A DNA stretch of 64,000 nucleotides from Inia geoffrensis (Eukaryota > Chordata > Mammalia > Artiodactyla > Iniidae). Both the position numbers and the translations under genes were made by a program. Position 1 is the first letter of the stretch; each line of letters starts with the position of its first letter. This document shows, piece by piece, positions 35,727 through 49,497 of this stretch. The notes beneath the pieces were generated by a model. That model was not told the origin of the DNA and made no database searches. It worked only from the letters and a program-made list of their open reading frames with translations. Location of the stretch: the NCBI GenBank assembly GCA_036417435.1, contig CM070903.1, positions 83,259,501-83,323,500 on the forward strand. The letters are read 5' to 3'.

Positions 35727-36261
35727 TGATCAACTGATCTATTTGTGAATTGCAACACCATGAAAGCAATGAAAATGACATATTTAAGAAGCAAAAGCAG
35801 TAACATGCAAATTATGTGGAAGTGCGTTAGTCAAGAGGAATGGCATCCTGTTAAGTAGCACTTGTTGGAACTAATGAGAAGACAATTTAAGAATGTAATA
35901 GTTCATCACGATGATCAAGAGACTGTCAAGGGGTCAAGTGGTCTGTAAACAACATCATGGTGGCACCTGCTATATTACCTTGCTACAATTCCATAGATTG
36001 GGCCCATATGGAGTCCAAATAGATTTAGACAGTTTATTATTTACATAGACAGCAAAAGGAAGATCAGCATGGTATCTGCTACCTGCAGCCCTAGTCCCAC
36101 AGTATGACACCAAACAGGAGGGGCTGGATGACAGATTACAGGAACTGTGGGGATCGCTGTTGTTGAGAAGCAGGGCAGGGTCAGCAATTGCATGAAACTG
36201 AGAGTGAGTGCCCTCTTCAATTTTGCCCACCCTAATCCCTGCCTTGCTGAGGAGCCAACTC
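35727..36261. other. Intergenic stretch before the retroposed ERV copy
   Basis: Not recognised with confidence. On the minus strand, 35970-36250 has an AATAATAAACTGTCT segment suggestive of an old LTR polyadenylation region, but I cannot anchor it. Confidence 0.3.
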
Positions 36262-36278
36262 TAAACTACTGCCAAGCA

Positions 36279-36709
36279 AGGCAGGGAGGAGATGAGTCCT
36301 GCCCAGATTAAACATAAAGAGACCAGATATTTCTCATTCTTGAGGTCAAGGAGACCTTCCCGACTACCCATGCGTAGAAAGACTCCTTGGGGGCCAAAAA
36401 GGGAGGGGGCACCACCCCATAATACGTGGCGTCAACCTTCCCATAGGCTTCTGCGCTAGAATCCATCTTGGCTAAGAGATGCGCACGCACACAGGGGAGG
36501 ACACTGAGTTATACCAAATACGGACTCTGAGTCAGGCAAAGCAAGATGATTGGCCAGAGGAAACCCAGAAGAAAGGCCCCATATAAGTGATTTAAACTAC
36601 CACAAAGGCGCGACTCTCTGAGCCCATCCGTGTGTGTCTATTCACATGTACTTTTTTCCTCCTAATAAACCTTTTACTTTTTTCACTAAAAAAAAGAATA
36701 AAAAAATAA
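36279..36709 (+). mobile_element. L1-retroposed 3' end of an endogenous retrovirus RNA
   Basis: A 17-base perfect direct repeat, TAAACTACTGCCAAGCA, at 36262-36278 and 36710-36726 flanks a segment with LTR features. These are a purine tract just before a TG (36293), an inverted CCAAT box (GATTGG), a TATA-like CCATATAAG, and AATAAA at 36664-36669, followed about 15 bases later by an A-rich tail (36688-36709). The LTR stops at the poly(A) site, so U5 is missing. A 17-base TSD and an A tail are marks of L1-mediated retroposition; retroviral integrase gives 4-6 bases. I infer a 5'-truncated, polyadenylated ERV transcript copied into the genome. No viral gene is present. Confidence 0.8.
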
Positions 36710-36726
36710 TAAACTACTGCCAAGCA

Positions 36727-37257
36727 GTTTTATAGACTTACACAGAAATTTGCAGCTGTACCTAAGGGGAGGGAGGTGCAGGGCAGAAAGTTCTGTGTTC
36801 AAATGAAACTAGGGAGATAGATGAAAAATGACCTGTGGCTGACTCCAAGATGTAGATGAGAAAAATGCCTCAAAACGGCTCCACACCATGCTGATCTCCA
36901 CTTCCTCCAGGAGCAATTTCAGAACTGTTAAGCCTTGCCTACATGACCTTTGTGGAGGTACTCAAAGTTGTTAGGATGGACGGCAGAATTGTTCCCCTAG
37001 AGGCTGACATCTGAAAAGACAATACTGAATCTATTGCTTCCTACAGTAAGGGAAAGCTGTGCTGGTCATACATAGTCTCTCCAAGGAGAGCAGACTGTTA
37101 ATCTTACATATAGTTTTGGGGCAAGGTTGAATTCAGGGATTGGCGAATTTTAGAGGCAGTAGAGATTCATGCCACTTGTAAGAGGCTGGTTGATGTTGAA
37201 TGTTGGCACTCAGAGGCGTGTGCCCTGGACTGTTTGTGCTTGGCTGGCTATCAAATG
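36727..37257. other. Intergenic stretch, nothing recognised
   Basis: A single TGACCT nuclear-receptor half-site followed by a poor second half lies at 36944-36956; otherwise nothing. Confidence 0.35.
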
Positions 37258-37267
37258 TGAGAGGCTG

Positions 37268-37609
37268 GGACTTCCCTGGTGGCTCAGTGGTTAAGAATCC
37301 GCCTGACAACTCAGGGGACACGGGTTCGATCCCTGGTCTGGGAAGATCCCACATGCCGCAGAGCAACTAAGCCCATGCACTCTACTACTGAGCCTGTGCT
37401 CTAGAGCCCGTGAACCACAACTACTGAGCCCACGTGCCACAACTACTGAAGCCCAAGTGCCTAGAGCCCGTGCTCCACAACAAGAGAGGCCACCACAGTG
37501 AGAAGCCCGTGCACTGCAACAAAGAGTAGCCCCCGCTCGACACAAATAGAGAAAGCCCATGCGCAGCAACGAAGACCCAACGCAGCCAAAAAAAAAAAAA
37601 AAAAAAAAA
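37268..37609 (+). mobile_element. CHR-1-type SINE, long form, about 1 kb upstream of EHHADH
   Basis: Complete sense copy, box A TGGCTCAGTGGTTAAG, box B GGTTCGATCCC, A tail 37588-37609, TSD TGAGAGGCTG / TGAGGGGCTG at 37258-37267 and 37610-37619 (one mismatch). Confidence 0.95.
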
Positions 37610-37619
37610 TGAGGGGCTG

Positions 37620-38394
37620 TCCTTAATAGGTTGTCCTTGACGGATTACATGGGCTCTGACTGCTACTTGTTTTCAGGGCTTCAAGGCAATGGGTACTTTC
37701 CTAGGAGTAGGAACCTGGTTTTATTTTCAACAGGTAAAAGAAAATCTATGAAAATAATCCTTAATCTTTGCTAAAATTGGTGAAACATTAGTGAATAAAA
37801 CCGCTCCATTGTTTTTTCCTCTGAAACTTCCAGACTGCCTTCTAGCCCCCTGATGGACTGTGGAGACCGCCTGAGGCCAATTGCATCTTTAAAAACTTTG
37901 TCCCAGCCTGAACGAGGCTTTATTTATCTTTAGTCTCCTGCCTACAGCCCAGCACATAATAGGTGCTCAATTGGTGGTTGAAGTATTGGAAATCACAATC
38001 TTTAGGAATGGCAGAAGAAGAAAGAAATGGAAGGATTGGGCAGACAGGAAAGTTGAAGGTTTCACTAGGTCGCTGTATGACGGTTCTGTAAATATTTGAT
38101 ATTAGTACCATACCCATTTAGGTGAAATGAATGATTTGTGTATTTTATGTGTTCCAGGTGTGTGTCATATCACATAATTGTGAGGATCCCAGATATCTGT
38201 CCCTGTTAAGAAGGATCGTGTAGATGAAAACTGTGATGAGGACACAGCTCCACCAACTTAGGGAACCTAGAACTTGTCCAGAGTAGCCAGCCCCTCTGGG
38301 CCACCGGTTTGCAAATCTCGACTTGCTGGCAATTCCACTCATTTTCCATCGTCCTCCCTGATGTACTTTGTGCTGGGAGCAGAAGAGCCAACAA
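37620..38394. other. EHHADH upstream region
   Basis: Single-copy-looking sequence leading to the CpG-rich promoter; a short MIR/L2-like tail near 37940-37990. No further motif could be supported. Confidence 0.4.
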
Positions 38395-38625
38395 AGAGGA
38401 AGAGACGACAAGGATCTGCAGAGCGCGGGGCTGTGGTCCGGGGAAGGAGGAGGTCTGGGATGGATGATGGGCATCGGTGCCCAGGAGCGGCCCGGGGGGC
38501 GGGAGGCGGTGCTGAGCTCACATTGGCCCAGCGGGCGCCCCTCCTCGCGGGGCCGGCACAGCGCCCAGTGAAAGTGATATTGCCCTGGGGCCGTGAGCTG
38601 AGGCGACCTCGGCGACTGAGGAAAC
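38395..38625 (+). promoter_or_regulatory. EHHADH: EHHADH promoter and 5'UTR, CpG-rich and TATA-less
   Basis: The stretch before the EHHADH start codon is much richer in G+C and CpG than its surroundings, and this continues to about 38770 into intron 1. No TATA box is visible. An inverted CCAAT box (ATTGG) lies at 38522-38526, about 100 bases before the start codon, and GC-rich segments follow it. The transcription start was not determined; by family habit a short 5'UTR would begin around 38540-38590. PPAR-alpha control through a DR1 element is known for rodent EHHADH, but no convincing DR1 is seen here. The long minus-strand reading frame over this region is explained by base composition. Confidence 0.7.
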
Positions 38626-38699
38626 ATGGCTGAGTTTACGCGGCTGCAGAACTGCCTGGCGCTGATCCGCCTACGAAACCCGCCTGTCAACGCCCTCAG
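38626..38699 (+). CDS. EHHADH: EHHADH exon 1: start codon and residues 1-24
   Basis: The start codon sits in a strong context (A at -3, G at +4). The exon encodes MAEFTRLQNCLALIRLRNPP followed by VNAL and the first two bases of Ser25. This is the conserved amino terminus of mammalian EHHADH, the first beta strand of the crotonase fold. The exon ends AG|GTAACG, a standard donor, in phase 2. Relative to human I note F4 for Tyr, Q8 for His, C10 for Ala and L24 for Ile, all mild. No upstream in-frame ATG competes. The homology over 24 residues, the CpG-rich promoter just upstream and the in-frame junction with exon 2 make the call secure. Confidence 0.95.
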
Positions 38700-41600
38700 G
38701 TAACGGGCTCGGCCGCCTTCGGCCCGGGGACAGCGAGCAGGGTCTTAGCCGCCTGCCTGCAGTGGAGGCTTTGACTCTCCCCTGCTGGTTTAAACGGAGA
38801 GAGACACTGACACGGATTAAACCTGGGCATATGCCAGGGCCTTTTACATTGGTTAGCTCAGTTCCTGTTTGCAGAGAATTCTCTCACTAGTAAGGAAACC
38901 GAGGCTGAGAGGCAGACAGATGGCTACGAAGTGGGGGAGCTGGGACGGATCGGGTCTGTCCGTGCTTCCTTCGCGCTGGACTCTTCTGCTTGCTTGCAAC
39001 TTTGACTTCTCAGGCGTACTTTCTATTCCAAAGGTCTTAGTGCAATGCTGGCTGGACCTTGATCCTTCACTTCCCAACCTCGAGTCCAGGCCACCCTTAT
39101 AATGTGTGACTAAAAGTTTTAGGAATCCAACAATAAAGTGGCTTCACACTGTTAAAAATATACATCCCCTTTAATGCCAACACAGTGAGTAAAAGAGGAT
39201 TGTGTCCTGGCCCAGATATGCAAAGGTATATCTCTTGGTCTGTTCTAAACCTCAAGGTCTTAGTGCTTCCGTGGAAGATCCATGTCGGGTTAAGCCCATG
39301 TCAGAATAAGCCTATTAAATAGCATCTTCTGAAAAACTACTGTGGAGTACCTTCCTTGTTAAACTTGTAAAAGCTTTTAAAAGTGAGATAAATGCTGCTC
39401 TTTTGAAAGTTAATGACGTTATATAGGTTTGGTTCTTTTATATCTCTGAAAAAAGTATAGTGATACGTCAGCCTAGGAAAGAGTCACCCATCTACAGGGA
39501 GTAGGATTAGAAGAAATGATAATTTACAGAGAACATATAAAGCATAAAGAGAAAGACTTTTGGTCAAAATCCTTATCACATGATACTGGAGCAAAAAAAG
39601 ACTGTAATGAGAAGGCATACTAATTTTAACTGAATTTTCGTCCTACTATCATCAGATTTGATTTTATCCTTAGCACTAATTATTTTAATATAAAATTTTG
39701 CATTTAAAAATATAGAAAATCAGAAATAAAATCATTCAAGGATGATAATATCCACTTACTTGCCACTCTCAGAAAAAAGCAAAATATTTATTATTTTGGC
39801 TTTGATGAAGAAAAACATGGGTAATATGATTACATATCAGTTTTGAACTTGACTGTATTCCTATTAGAATTACTAAATATTAGGACTCTGCCTTAACCTC
39901 TGCTCATAATGGGAAACTGTGCCCATCTAGAACTTGGGGAAAAAGGTTCCACAGTCTACTACCTATAACTAGGAATATTTTACCATAACTACTTAAAATG
40001 TTTGTTATTTAACCTGCCCCCTAGTACCCCTTGCAGGAGGAATGTTAGTATCTACCTCATTAAGTTGTTGTGAGGTTTAAATGTGTTAGAGATTATAAAC
40101 TGGCACTTAGCAGATGTTAGCTATCATTATTACTATTAGTCAGAAGGCCTGTTACAAGCCCCTACCAGCAGGCCCCGCTGCTCAGGATTCATTGCAGCTC
40201 CATCAAGATTTTCTCCACTTGGGAATAAATGCTTTCTTGCCCTTTCCCATCTACCTTCTTCTGAACTTATATTTAGGTAGAGGTGTGTGTCCCACCACAT
40301 TCACCAAGTTTAACAGGTTCCCAAATTTTTTTTTTTTTTTTTGCTTTACACTTTTCTTCTTCCCTTCCTTCCTTTCTCCCTTCCTATTTCTAATTTTATT
40401 TAGGAAATTATTTTTTCCTAGCTAAGTGAGAGATTCTTATTTGAATATTTTTGGGCCCAAACAAATAGTTCAAATCTTTCCTTGCTTCCTTTAGCCAGCC
40501 AGGTTTCCTTCTATTCAGGTGAATGCCAACCCTCTTTACAAGTGTAGGATATGTCTGATTACTAAGCCCATCTCCCAGAACAATGGCTTTCACACTTTTT
40601 AAAATTAGAATCCACGCAGGAATCCATGTTTTACATAGCAACCTAAGACACACACACATACAAATACATAACTGAAAACAAAGTTTCGTGAAACTTATTT
40701 GTTTTGTTTGATATATTATATTTTCTTTTCTATTTCTTTGAAGAATGCTGGTCACAAGCTATGGCTTGATTCGCTGACCCCCTGGCTTTAAAAAATTGTC
40801 ACAAGCAAGACTTCCTATAGTGACAGAAGCTAAAGATCTTTGGTCATCACTCATGAAATGTTACCTTTAGACTCCATTTCTCCATGCCTGACAATATTAA
40901 GGGGAGAAAATAATTTCTTAACCCCTGTGACCTTGACATTGCTACGAAGTTGTTGTCCTTTTCACTCAACTAGAATCTAGTAAAGCTATATCGACTACAG
41001 CCATTTTCATTTTTATTTTTTTCCTGTGTTTGATATTTGCAAAATTAGCAAGAACATAAGAAATAAAAGAGCAGGGGTTGGTTGAAATGGGAAAAGCCAG
41101 CCTTGTCTCCTCAGTGGCACAGATTGGGCTCATTTTCCAGCCGTCATTTACCCAGAAGGAAATATGTGCCTTTTGGACTTCTCAGTAGTATGGATGGTTC
41201 AGAATCAGTTTTCCATTAGCAGATTTGGTTTCTAATTAGCTAGTTGAAGGCAAGAGGTTTTGTTTGATTTCAGCTGGATTAAATGGTGGGAAAAAGGTAA
41301 AAGGGAATTGCCATAAACAAGGGCAAGTATCTCCTTTATTCCCTGAGGTTTTAACTCAGTTGCTGGTCTGAACAATCTGGCTTTATGGACATTTGTTGTT
41401 GTTGTTTGTTTTAAGATTTTTTTTCACTCTATAAAACGTTCCCCAAATACTTAGAACTCTAAGGCATAACTGATTGGACTCTGGTTCTATCGTTTTTCCT
41501 TTAAGCAATTCCTCACCACTCTTCCCAGTTCTCCTCCTTTATCATCCCTTGGCACTTGTTGATCCTCTGCTTCATGGCAAATTCTCCTCTCTTGGTCTCT

Positions 41601-42376
41601 GTGACTTTGGGCTCCCTTGGTGCTGAATCCCTCTGCTGAGCCTCTCCCACCTCTTAGATCATCTAGATCTACCCTCAGCTCTCTCTTCTTTTTCTTTGGC
41701 AGACTCATTCAATCTTGGCTTTAACTGTCTCCTCTGTGGATAACTCCCTCATCTACTGAAATTTGGCAAAGTCTACTACATGCCCTTTCTTTCCCAGACC
41801 TTGCCTTTACCGCCTAAATTAGTTAGGATTAGGCTTGGCTGCTAGTGACAGAAAACTCGAAACCATGATGGATTAAATAAGAAAAAGTTGATGTCTCTCA
41901 CAGCATCGTCCTGAAATGACTGGTATGGCTGCTCCACAATCATCAGTGATCCCAATTCTGTCTGTCTTTTGCTCCTCCATCCTCAATAAACAGCTTCCAC
42001 CTCTTGATCCATAATGGCTGCTCCAAATCTAGCCATCATATCTGCATTCCTGCCAGAAGTAGGGAGGAAAGAAAAAGCAAAAAGCATACCCAATCCTTTG
42101 AGGACTATTCCCAAAAGTTGCATGTACCAAATCTGTTTCCATCCCATTGGCCAGAAATTAATGCCTCGGGCTGACCTTACTGCTGGGAAATGTAGTCTTT
42201 ATTTTGGGCAGCCATGTATCCAGCTAAAAACCAGATGTTTAATACTTCAAAAAATGTCGGGATGGAGGGATATTTGGGGGTAACTTGCAGCCTCTGCCAC
42301 ATCACTTAGACTGTTATTTTTAGACAATTTCAGTTTCTTATATTATGCCAATATGACAAATTGAAAAGACTTTCTT
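38700..42376. other. EHHADH intron 1, unique part and old fragments
   Basis: CpG-rich to about 38770, then AT-rich intron. A sense MIR lies at 40020-40140 (TACCTCATTAAGTTGTTGTG, then GTTAGCTATCATTATTAC) and a T/CTT-rich patch at 40325-40390. 41815-42300 resembles an old LTR-type repeat but was not anchored. No other exon is seen. Confidence 0.5.
40020..40140 (+). mobile_element. MIR SINE, plus strand
   Basis: AGTATCTACCTCATTAAGTT followed by GTTGTGAGGTTTAAATG and the terminal ATTATTACTATTA is the sense MIR 3' half. Confidence 0.75.
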
Positions 42377-42698
42377 GGGACTTCCCTTGTGACGCAGTGG
42401 TTAAGAATCCGCCTGCCAACGCAGGGGACACGGGTTCAATCCCTGGTCTGGGAAGATCCCACATGCTGCGGAGCGATTAAGCCCGTGAGCCACAACCACT
42501 GAGCCCATGCACCACAACTACTGAAGCCCAAGTGCCTAGAGCCTGTGCTCCACAACAAGAGAAGCCACCGCAATGAGAACCCCATGCACCACAGCAAAGA
42601 GTAAACCCCGCTCACCACAACTAGAGAAAGCCCACGCTCAGCAACGAAGATCCAACACAGCCAAAAATAAATAAATAATAAATTTATTAAAAAAAAAA
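42377..42698 (+). mobile_element. CHR-1-type SINE in intron 1
   Basis: Complete long form with a perfect 8-base TSD, ACTTTCTT, at 42369-42376 and 42699-42706 and a tail of AAATAAATAAAT type. Confidence 0.95.
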
Positions 42699-43092
42699 AC
42701 TTTCTTTCCTCTCAGAAGTTCCACGTCACTTTCTTTGTACCTTTATTACAGCACTCATCTTAGTGTGATATTGTGTTGTGTACATTTTGTTCTCCCTAGG
42801 ATGTTGTAAACCCTCACTGTACATAGGATATGTATATAATATTTTTAAATTTATAGTGCTGATTCTAAGTGGTCAAAATTACAGCAAAATGTAGGGAAAC
42901 ACTTTTTTTTCCTAAAGTTTATGTGTTTAATCAACTCAGTGCTTAATTTACAGTAGATACATATATTATTTGTTAAATTAGTGAAAGTTTAATGATAAGT
43001 ATCTAGGATTTTTATACATCTTGTATATGTTTAATTTTTCATTGTTAGGAAAGGAAAAAAAAAGCTCTGAGATGGTAGAAATTTGACTCTGA

Positions 43093-43308
<216 letters not shown>

Positions 43309-43524
43309 TAGTGTGGGTAATGAATATGGGAGTTGAACGGGAATGAGAAACATTGTGGAGAAAGAGACAAGACTCATAGGAGAGAACCCAGAGAAGATGC
43401 TGACCTTACTCTCTTTTATATTGGATTGGGCCTTTGGAGGACATTTAGTTCCAGGCTTGATGGCTATTATAGCTGCTAGTATACATCTGCTGGTACATAT
43501 CTGCTCTGCATATGTCACCATCCT

Positions 43525-43695
43525 ATGTGAGCTTGGGCAAGTCCCTTAAATCTCCTGAACCTCAATTTCTCTATTTATAAAATAGATACCATAATATTTA
43601 TATCTTAACAGGTTTTTGTGAGAGTAAATGAGATAACACATCTGAAAGCCCTAGAGCAGTGCTTGCATGCAGAACATGTTTGATAAATGTTATTT
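43525..43695 (+). mobile_element. MIR SINE in intron 2
   Basis: GAGCTTGGGCAAGTCCCTTA, CTCAATTTCTCTATTTATAA and GAGAGTAAATGAGATAACAC follow sense MIR. Confidence 0.8.
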
Positions 43696-43959
43696 TTTAT
43701 TTTACACAGAGTCCTGCAATGGAGTTCATTTTTCTTCTGATAGTCACCCATCTCAGTGACCATGCACTCTTTATTGGGTTACCCTGTGAAGATGCAAAAT
43801 AGTGACAAAATACGGCAAAAGCATCTGAAATGGTGATTTATTCACTGGTATTTGTGGCACCTTTTCTTCTTTTCCCAAATTATACCCTTTGACAAAAGTC
43901 CCATGGATATGAAGGCCCATGTATTCTTACTGTAGCCAGAGGAATTTTTTTCATTTTTC

Positions 43960-43991
43960 TTCTTCTTCTTCTTCTTTTTTTTTTTTTTTTG
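43960..43991. repeat. CTT run merging into a T run
   Basis: Repeated TTC units followed by about 17 T. Confidence 0.85.
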
Positions 43992-44084
43992 CCAGAGGAA
44001 TTTAATGTATGTCAGTGGTAACCTGAGAAGAAATAGTTGTTGAAATCATAACAGTGAATAAATATAAACACATTAATCATTATA

Positions 44085-44290
44085 ATAATTACTGTTTAGC
44101 TTACCTGCTATGTGCCAGTACCGTGTAGCTTATTTACTTTTTAACAATGAAAATAGTAATATTTTTACATACTTTATATTTTAATCCTCAATAAATCCTG
44201 CAGTTTCCATTTACAGATGAGAAGGCGAAGCCTAAGAGAAATTAAATAATGGGCCAAACATTAACCAGCCATTAAATAGCTTACTCAACT
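44085..44290 (-). mobile_element. MIR SINE, minus strand
   Basis: TACCTGCTATGTGCCAGTAC then CAGTTTCCATTTACAGATGA and ATTAAATAATGGGCC are the antisense MIR body. Confidence 0.65.
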
Positions 44291-44539
44291 GTTTGAAAAC
44301 TTAAGGTTGGAAGCCCAAAATGGTGACTTTGAGGCATGGAGTGAGGGATCAGAATTATGAAAAATCAAAACTGATATTTCTTTGTAAAAAAGGAGGTAGG
44401 AGAGAATGTAGTTAGAGTTCAGAGGCAGCAAAAATAATTGTTCTGGAAAAGCATTAGGGATTGTCAGACTTGACTTAATGGACTTAGAACAATGTGCCCA
44501 ACAATGGGAAAATATGTATTCTTCTCCAATCTGCAACAT

Positions 44540-46480
44540 TTACAAAAGTTGATCAGCTACTGGACTGTGAAAGTTTATCTCAATAAATTTCATTTAGAAT
44601 GTCTCTGACAACAGTGCAATCAAGCTAGAAATCAATAACAAAAATATAACTAGAGATTCTCATATGTTTGGAAAATAAATTCATTTTTTAATAACCTTTG
44701 AGTCAAAGCAGAAATCATAATGTAATTTAAAAAATATTTTTTTAACTGAATGATAATAAAAACAATATATAAAACTTGAGGGATACAGTTAAAGCAAAGC
44801 TTAGCAGGAAATGTATGGCCTTAAAGGTATATATCAGAAAAGAAAAAACACTGAAACATATTGTGGTAAGTATTTATAGTAAGGAACTGACAAAACAAAC
44901 AGTAAAATAGATCCAAATGAAGTAGAAGGAAGGAAATGATAGAGGGGAAATTACTAAAATAGAATATGAATGTGAATCAAGAGAACAATAATATCAAAAG
45001 TTCTTTGAAAATACTAATAAAATTGATAAAGCTTCAGAGAGGCTTATCAAGAAAAAAAAAGAGACAATACAAACAATACATATAAAGAATGACAAAAGGG
45101 ATATCACTGAAGATGTTCTAGCCATTAAAAAAGATAATATGAACAAGTAGAAAAACAGAGCTTACGAAATTGACTCAAGAAGAAACAGAAAACCATTAAA
45201 GAAATTGAGTCAGTAATCAAAAATCTCACAAAGTAAATTCAAGTCCCAGATGACTTCATTGGTAACCTCTAACTGAAAAGTCAAGGAAAATATTATTCTA
45301 ATTTTACACAAACATTTCAGAGAATAAAAATAAGAGGGAACACTTTCTATATTAGTTTCCTGGGGCTGCCATAACAAGTGAGCACAAACTGAGTGGCTTA
45401 AAACAATAGAAGTTTATTCTCTCAGAGTTCCAGAGGCTAAAAGTTCAAAATCAAGATATCTGCAAGGCCATTCTTTCTCCAAAGCCTCTAGGGAGGAATC
45501 CTTCCTTACCTCTTCTAGCTTCTGTGGTTGCTGGCAATCCTTGGCATTCCTTGGCTTGTTGCTGCATTATCCCTACCTCTGCCTCTGTCTTCCTGTGGCT
45601 TTCTCCTCTGTGTCCAAATTTCCCCAATCTTATATGGACCCACACTGATCTAGTATGGCCTCTTCTTTACCTGATTATATCTGCAAAGACCCTATTTCCA
45701 AATAAGATCACATTCACAGGTTCTGGGTGGATACCGTTCTATCCAGTACACTTCCCAACTCATTTTGTGAGGCTAGCATAACCTTGATAACAAAACCTGT
45801 CAAGGACAGTATGAAAAAGCAAAATTAAAGGCCAATTTTATTTGTAAACCTAGATATAAAACTCTGAAACAGTATATAATAAAACTGAATCTAATGATAT
45901 ATAAAAAGCATGATATATCACTTTCATCCCAGAAATACCAGATTCATTAAACATGAGAAATCAATGTAATTCATCCTATTAGAATATTAAAGGAGGAAAA
46001 TCATGTGATTATTTCAAGAGATTCAGAAAAAAACACTTGGTAACGTTTAGCATGCATTAAAGATTAAAATTCTTAGTAAACTAAATATAGAAAGAAAATG
46101 TCTTCATCAGGCAAAATGTATCTATTTTTAAAAACCTACAGCAAACATCAAACAAAATGGTAAATTGAATGCTTTCATTTTCAGAAAGAAATAAGACAAG
46201 GCTGGCTGCTGTCACCATTTGTATTTGACATTATATTCTAGGCCCTGGCCAGCCTAGAAAAAGAAATAAAAGGTATAAGGATTGGGAAGGAAGAAACAGA
46301 ACCATCATTATTCAGAAGAAATGAGTGTTTGTAAAAAATAAATCTGTCAGAAAATTATTAGAATTAATAATAGAATTTAGGAATTTTGCTGGATGTAAAA
46401 TCAGTATCCAAAAATTAATTGCATTTCTATGTGCCAGAGATAAACAGTTAAAAAGTGAAATCACTATACTCTTGTCTGTG
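44540..46480 (+). mobile_element. Old L1M ORF2 region in intron 2, split by an LTR
   Basis: Sense L1 ORF2 phrases (AGAAATCAATAACAAAAATA, AACTCATTTTGTGAGGCTAG, CATTTCTATGTGCCAGAGAT) run on both sides of a MaLR LTR at about 45340-45745. All frames are broken. Confidence 0.8.
45340..45745 (-). mobile_element. MaLR-type LTR nested in L1M, minus strand
   Basis: TATTAGTTTCCTGGGGCTGC, ACTGAGTGGCTTAAAACAAT, CTGCAAAGACCCTATTTCCA and AAATAAGATCACATTCACAG are the reversed MaLR LTR order. No internal retroviral sequence. Confidence 0.8.
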
Positions 46481-46539
46481 CCTTGGTTTCTATAAAATTG
46501 GGATGATCATACTAACCTTTTGCTGCAAGTAGAAGAATG

Positions 46540-46790
46540 TAGTATAACATTTAAGAATGTGAGCTATGTAGTCAAACTGCCTGAGCTCAAATCCTTATTC
46601 GACCAGTTACAGAATCATATGTCTGAACTAGTCACTTAACATCTCAAAGCCTTAAACTTAAACCTGTAAAATGGAAATTGTTAATAGACTATTTAACTTA
46701 GGTGTTAAGAAAATTAAATGAGACAATATATGAAACTACTTAGCCCAGTGCCTGATGTATAGTATTTATCCAACAAATATTAATTGCATC
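46540..46790 (+). mobile_element. MIR SINE, near full length
   Basis: TGAGCTATGTAGTCAAACTG, CCTGAGCTCAAATCCTTATT, CACTTAACATCTCAAAGCC and TTAGCCCAGTGCCTGATG follow the complete sense MIR. A second short MIR-like end lies just before it at 46470-46505. Confidence 0.85.
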
Positions 46791-48254
<1,464 letters not shown>

Positions 48255-49497
48255 TAGCACTGGTGTTCAGCTGTTATGTATGAGTACAGTGTTACTCTTT
48301 GTTGAAATGTTGAAATATGTCCATTCTAGTTGATAAAGAGTTACTACCCTGAGCCTGTGCCTGTCCCTTCACTTCCTCTAACCCTAGCCTTTGGACCTTC
48401 CCATGACCCACTAGCTAAAGGGGAACTCCTGTAAGGGACCCCCAGGACCTTTCTCTAATACTATGGCCCACATCAGATTTCATTGAGCCATGCTCATGCA
48501 GTATGAGGTATTAATATTTTGACTATCACCCCTGAGTGTACATACTTATTTAAATTTTTGTTTCCTATCTCAAACATTTCAGTTTTGTGGTCTCATAATT
48601 TTTAGTACCTAAGAAGACAAGTTCCTATTGGAAACTGTGCACAACTAGTAAATCCATTTATTTCTGGAAATAGATTTAATTTTGGTTATTAGACATATAG
48701 ATTGAGGTTTGTGATACCAGTCTTATAATAGTAATATTTTTATAAGTAATACATTTTTCTAATAATAAAGATAATATTCATCATTGTAATAGACTATAAA
48801 ATACGGGAAAGATGTAAAACTGAAGTCACCATGAACTCACAGTTCAGAAATAACCACTATTGACATTTTATTTTTTTTCTTCCTTGTCTTTTTCCAGTGT
48901 AATATTTTTTTCTTTGCAATCTTTTTTTAAAAAAAAAAACAACTACATTTGGAATTTTATTGTATTTCACTTGTACTCTATTTTTATACTAATACCGTAT
49001 CTAAATTATTGTTAAATATTCTTTATCCATTCTACCAAGCTCTACCATTTACATTTAACATAATTACTGATAAGGAAGGACTTTTGCCATTTTGCTATTT
49101 GTTTTCTATGTCTTATATTTTTTCATTCCTCAATTCCTCCATTAATGCTTTTGTTTGTATTAAATGGATAAGTTCTAGTACCCTTTTAATTCTCTTATTG
49201 TTTCTTTCACTGTATATTTTTGAGTTATTTTCTTAGTGGTGGTTGCCCTGGGGATTAACATCTTAATTTCTGACAAGCTAGTTCAGATTAATACCAACTT
49301 AATTTCAATAGTATGTAAAAAATTTGCTCCCATATAGTTCTGTTACACACCCCCTTTATGCTGTTATTGTCACAAATTATATCATTATACATTGCATGCC
49401 CATCAACATAAATATATAATTATTGCTTAATGTAGTGGTCTTTTAAATCAGGTAAGAAAAAAGAGGAATTGCAAACAAAAAATTACATTAATACTGT

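Noticed and set aside
36944..36956. Possible PPAR response element upstream of EHHADH
   Set aside because: TGACCT is a perfect half-site, but the second half (TGTGGA) matches a DR1 poorly, so it is no better than chance.
38145..38690. 181-codon minus-strand frame over the EHHADH promoter and exon 1
   Set aside because: GC-rich promoter DNA opens long frames by chance. It overlaps the real exon antisense and has no recognisable domain. An antisense RNA cannot be excluded but a protein is not supported.
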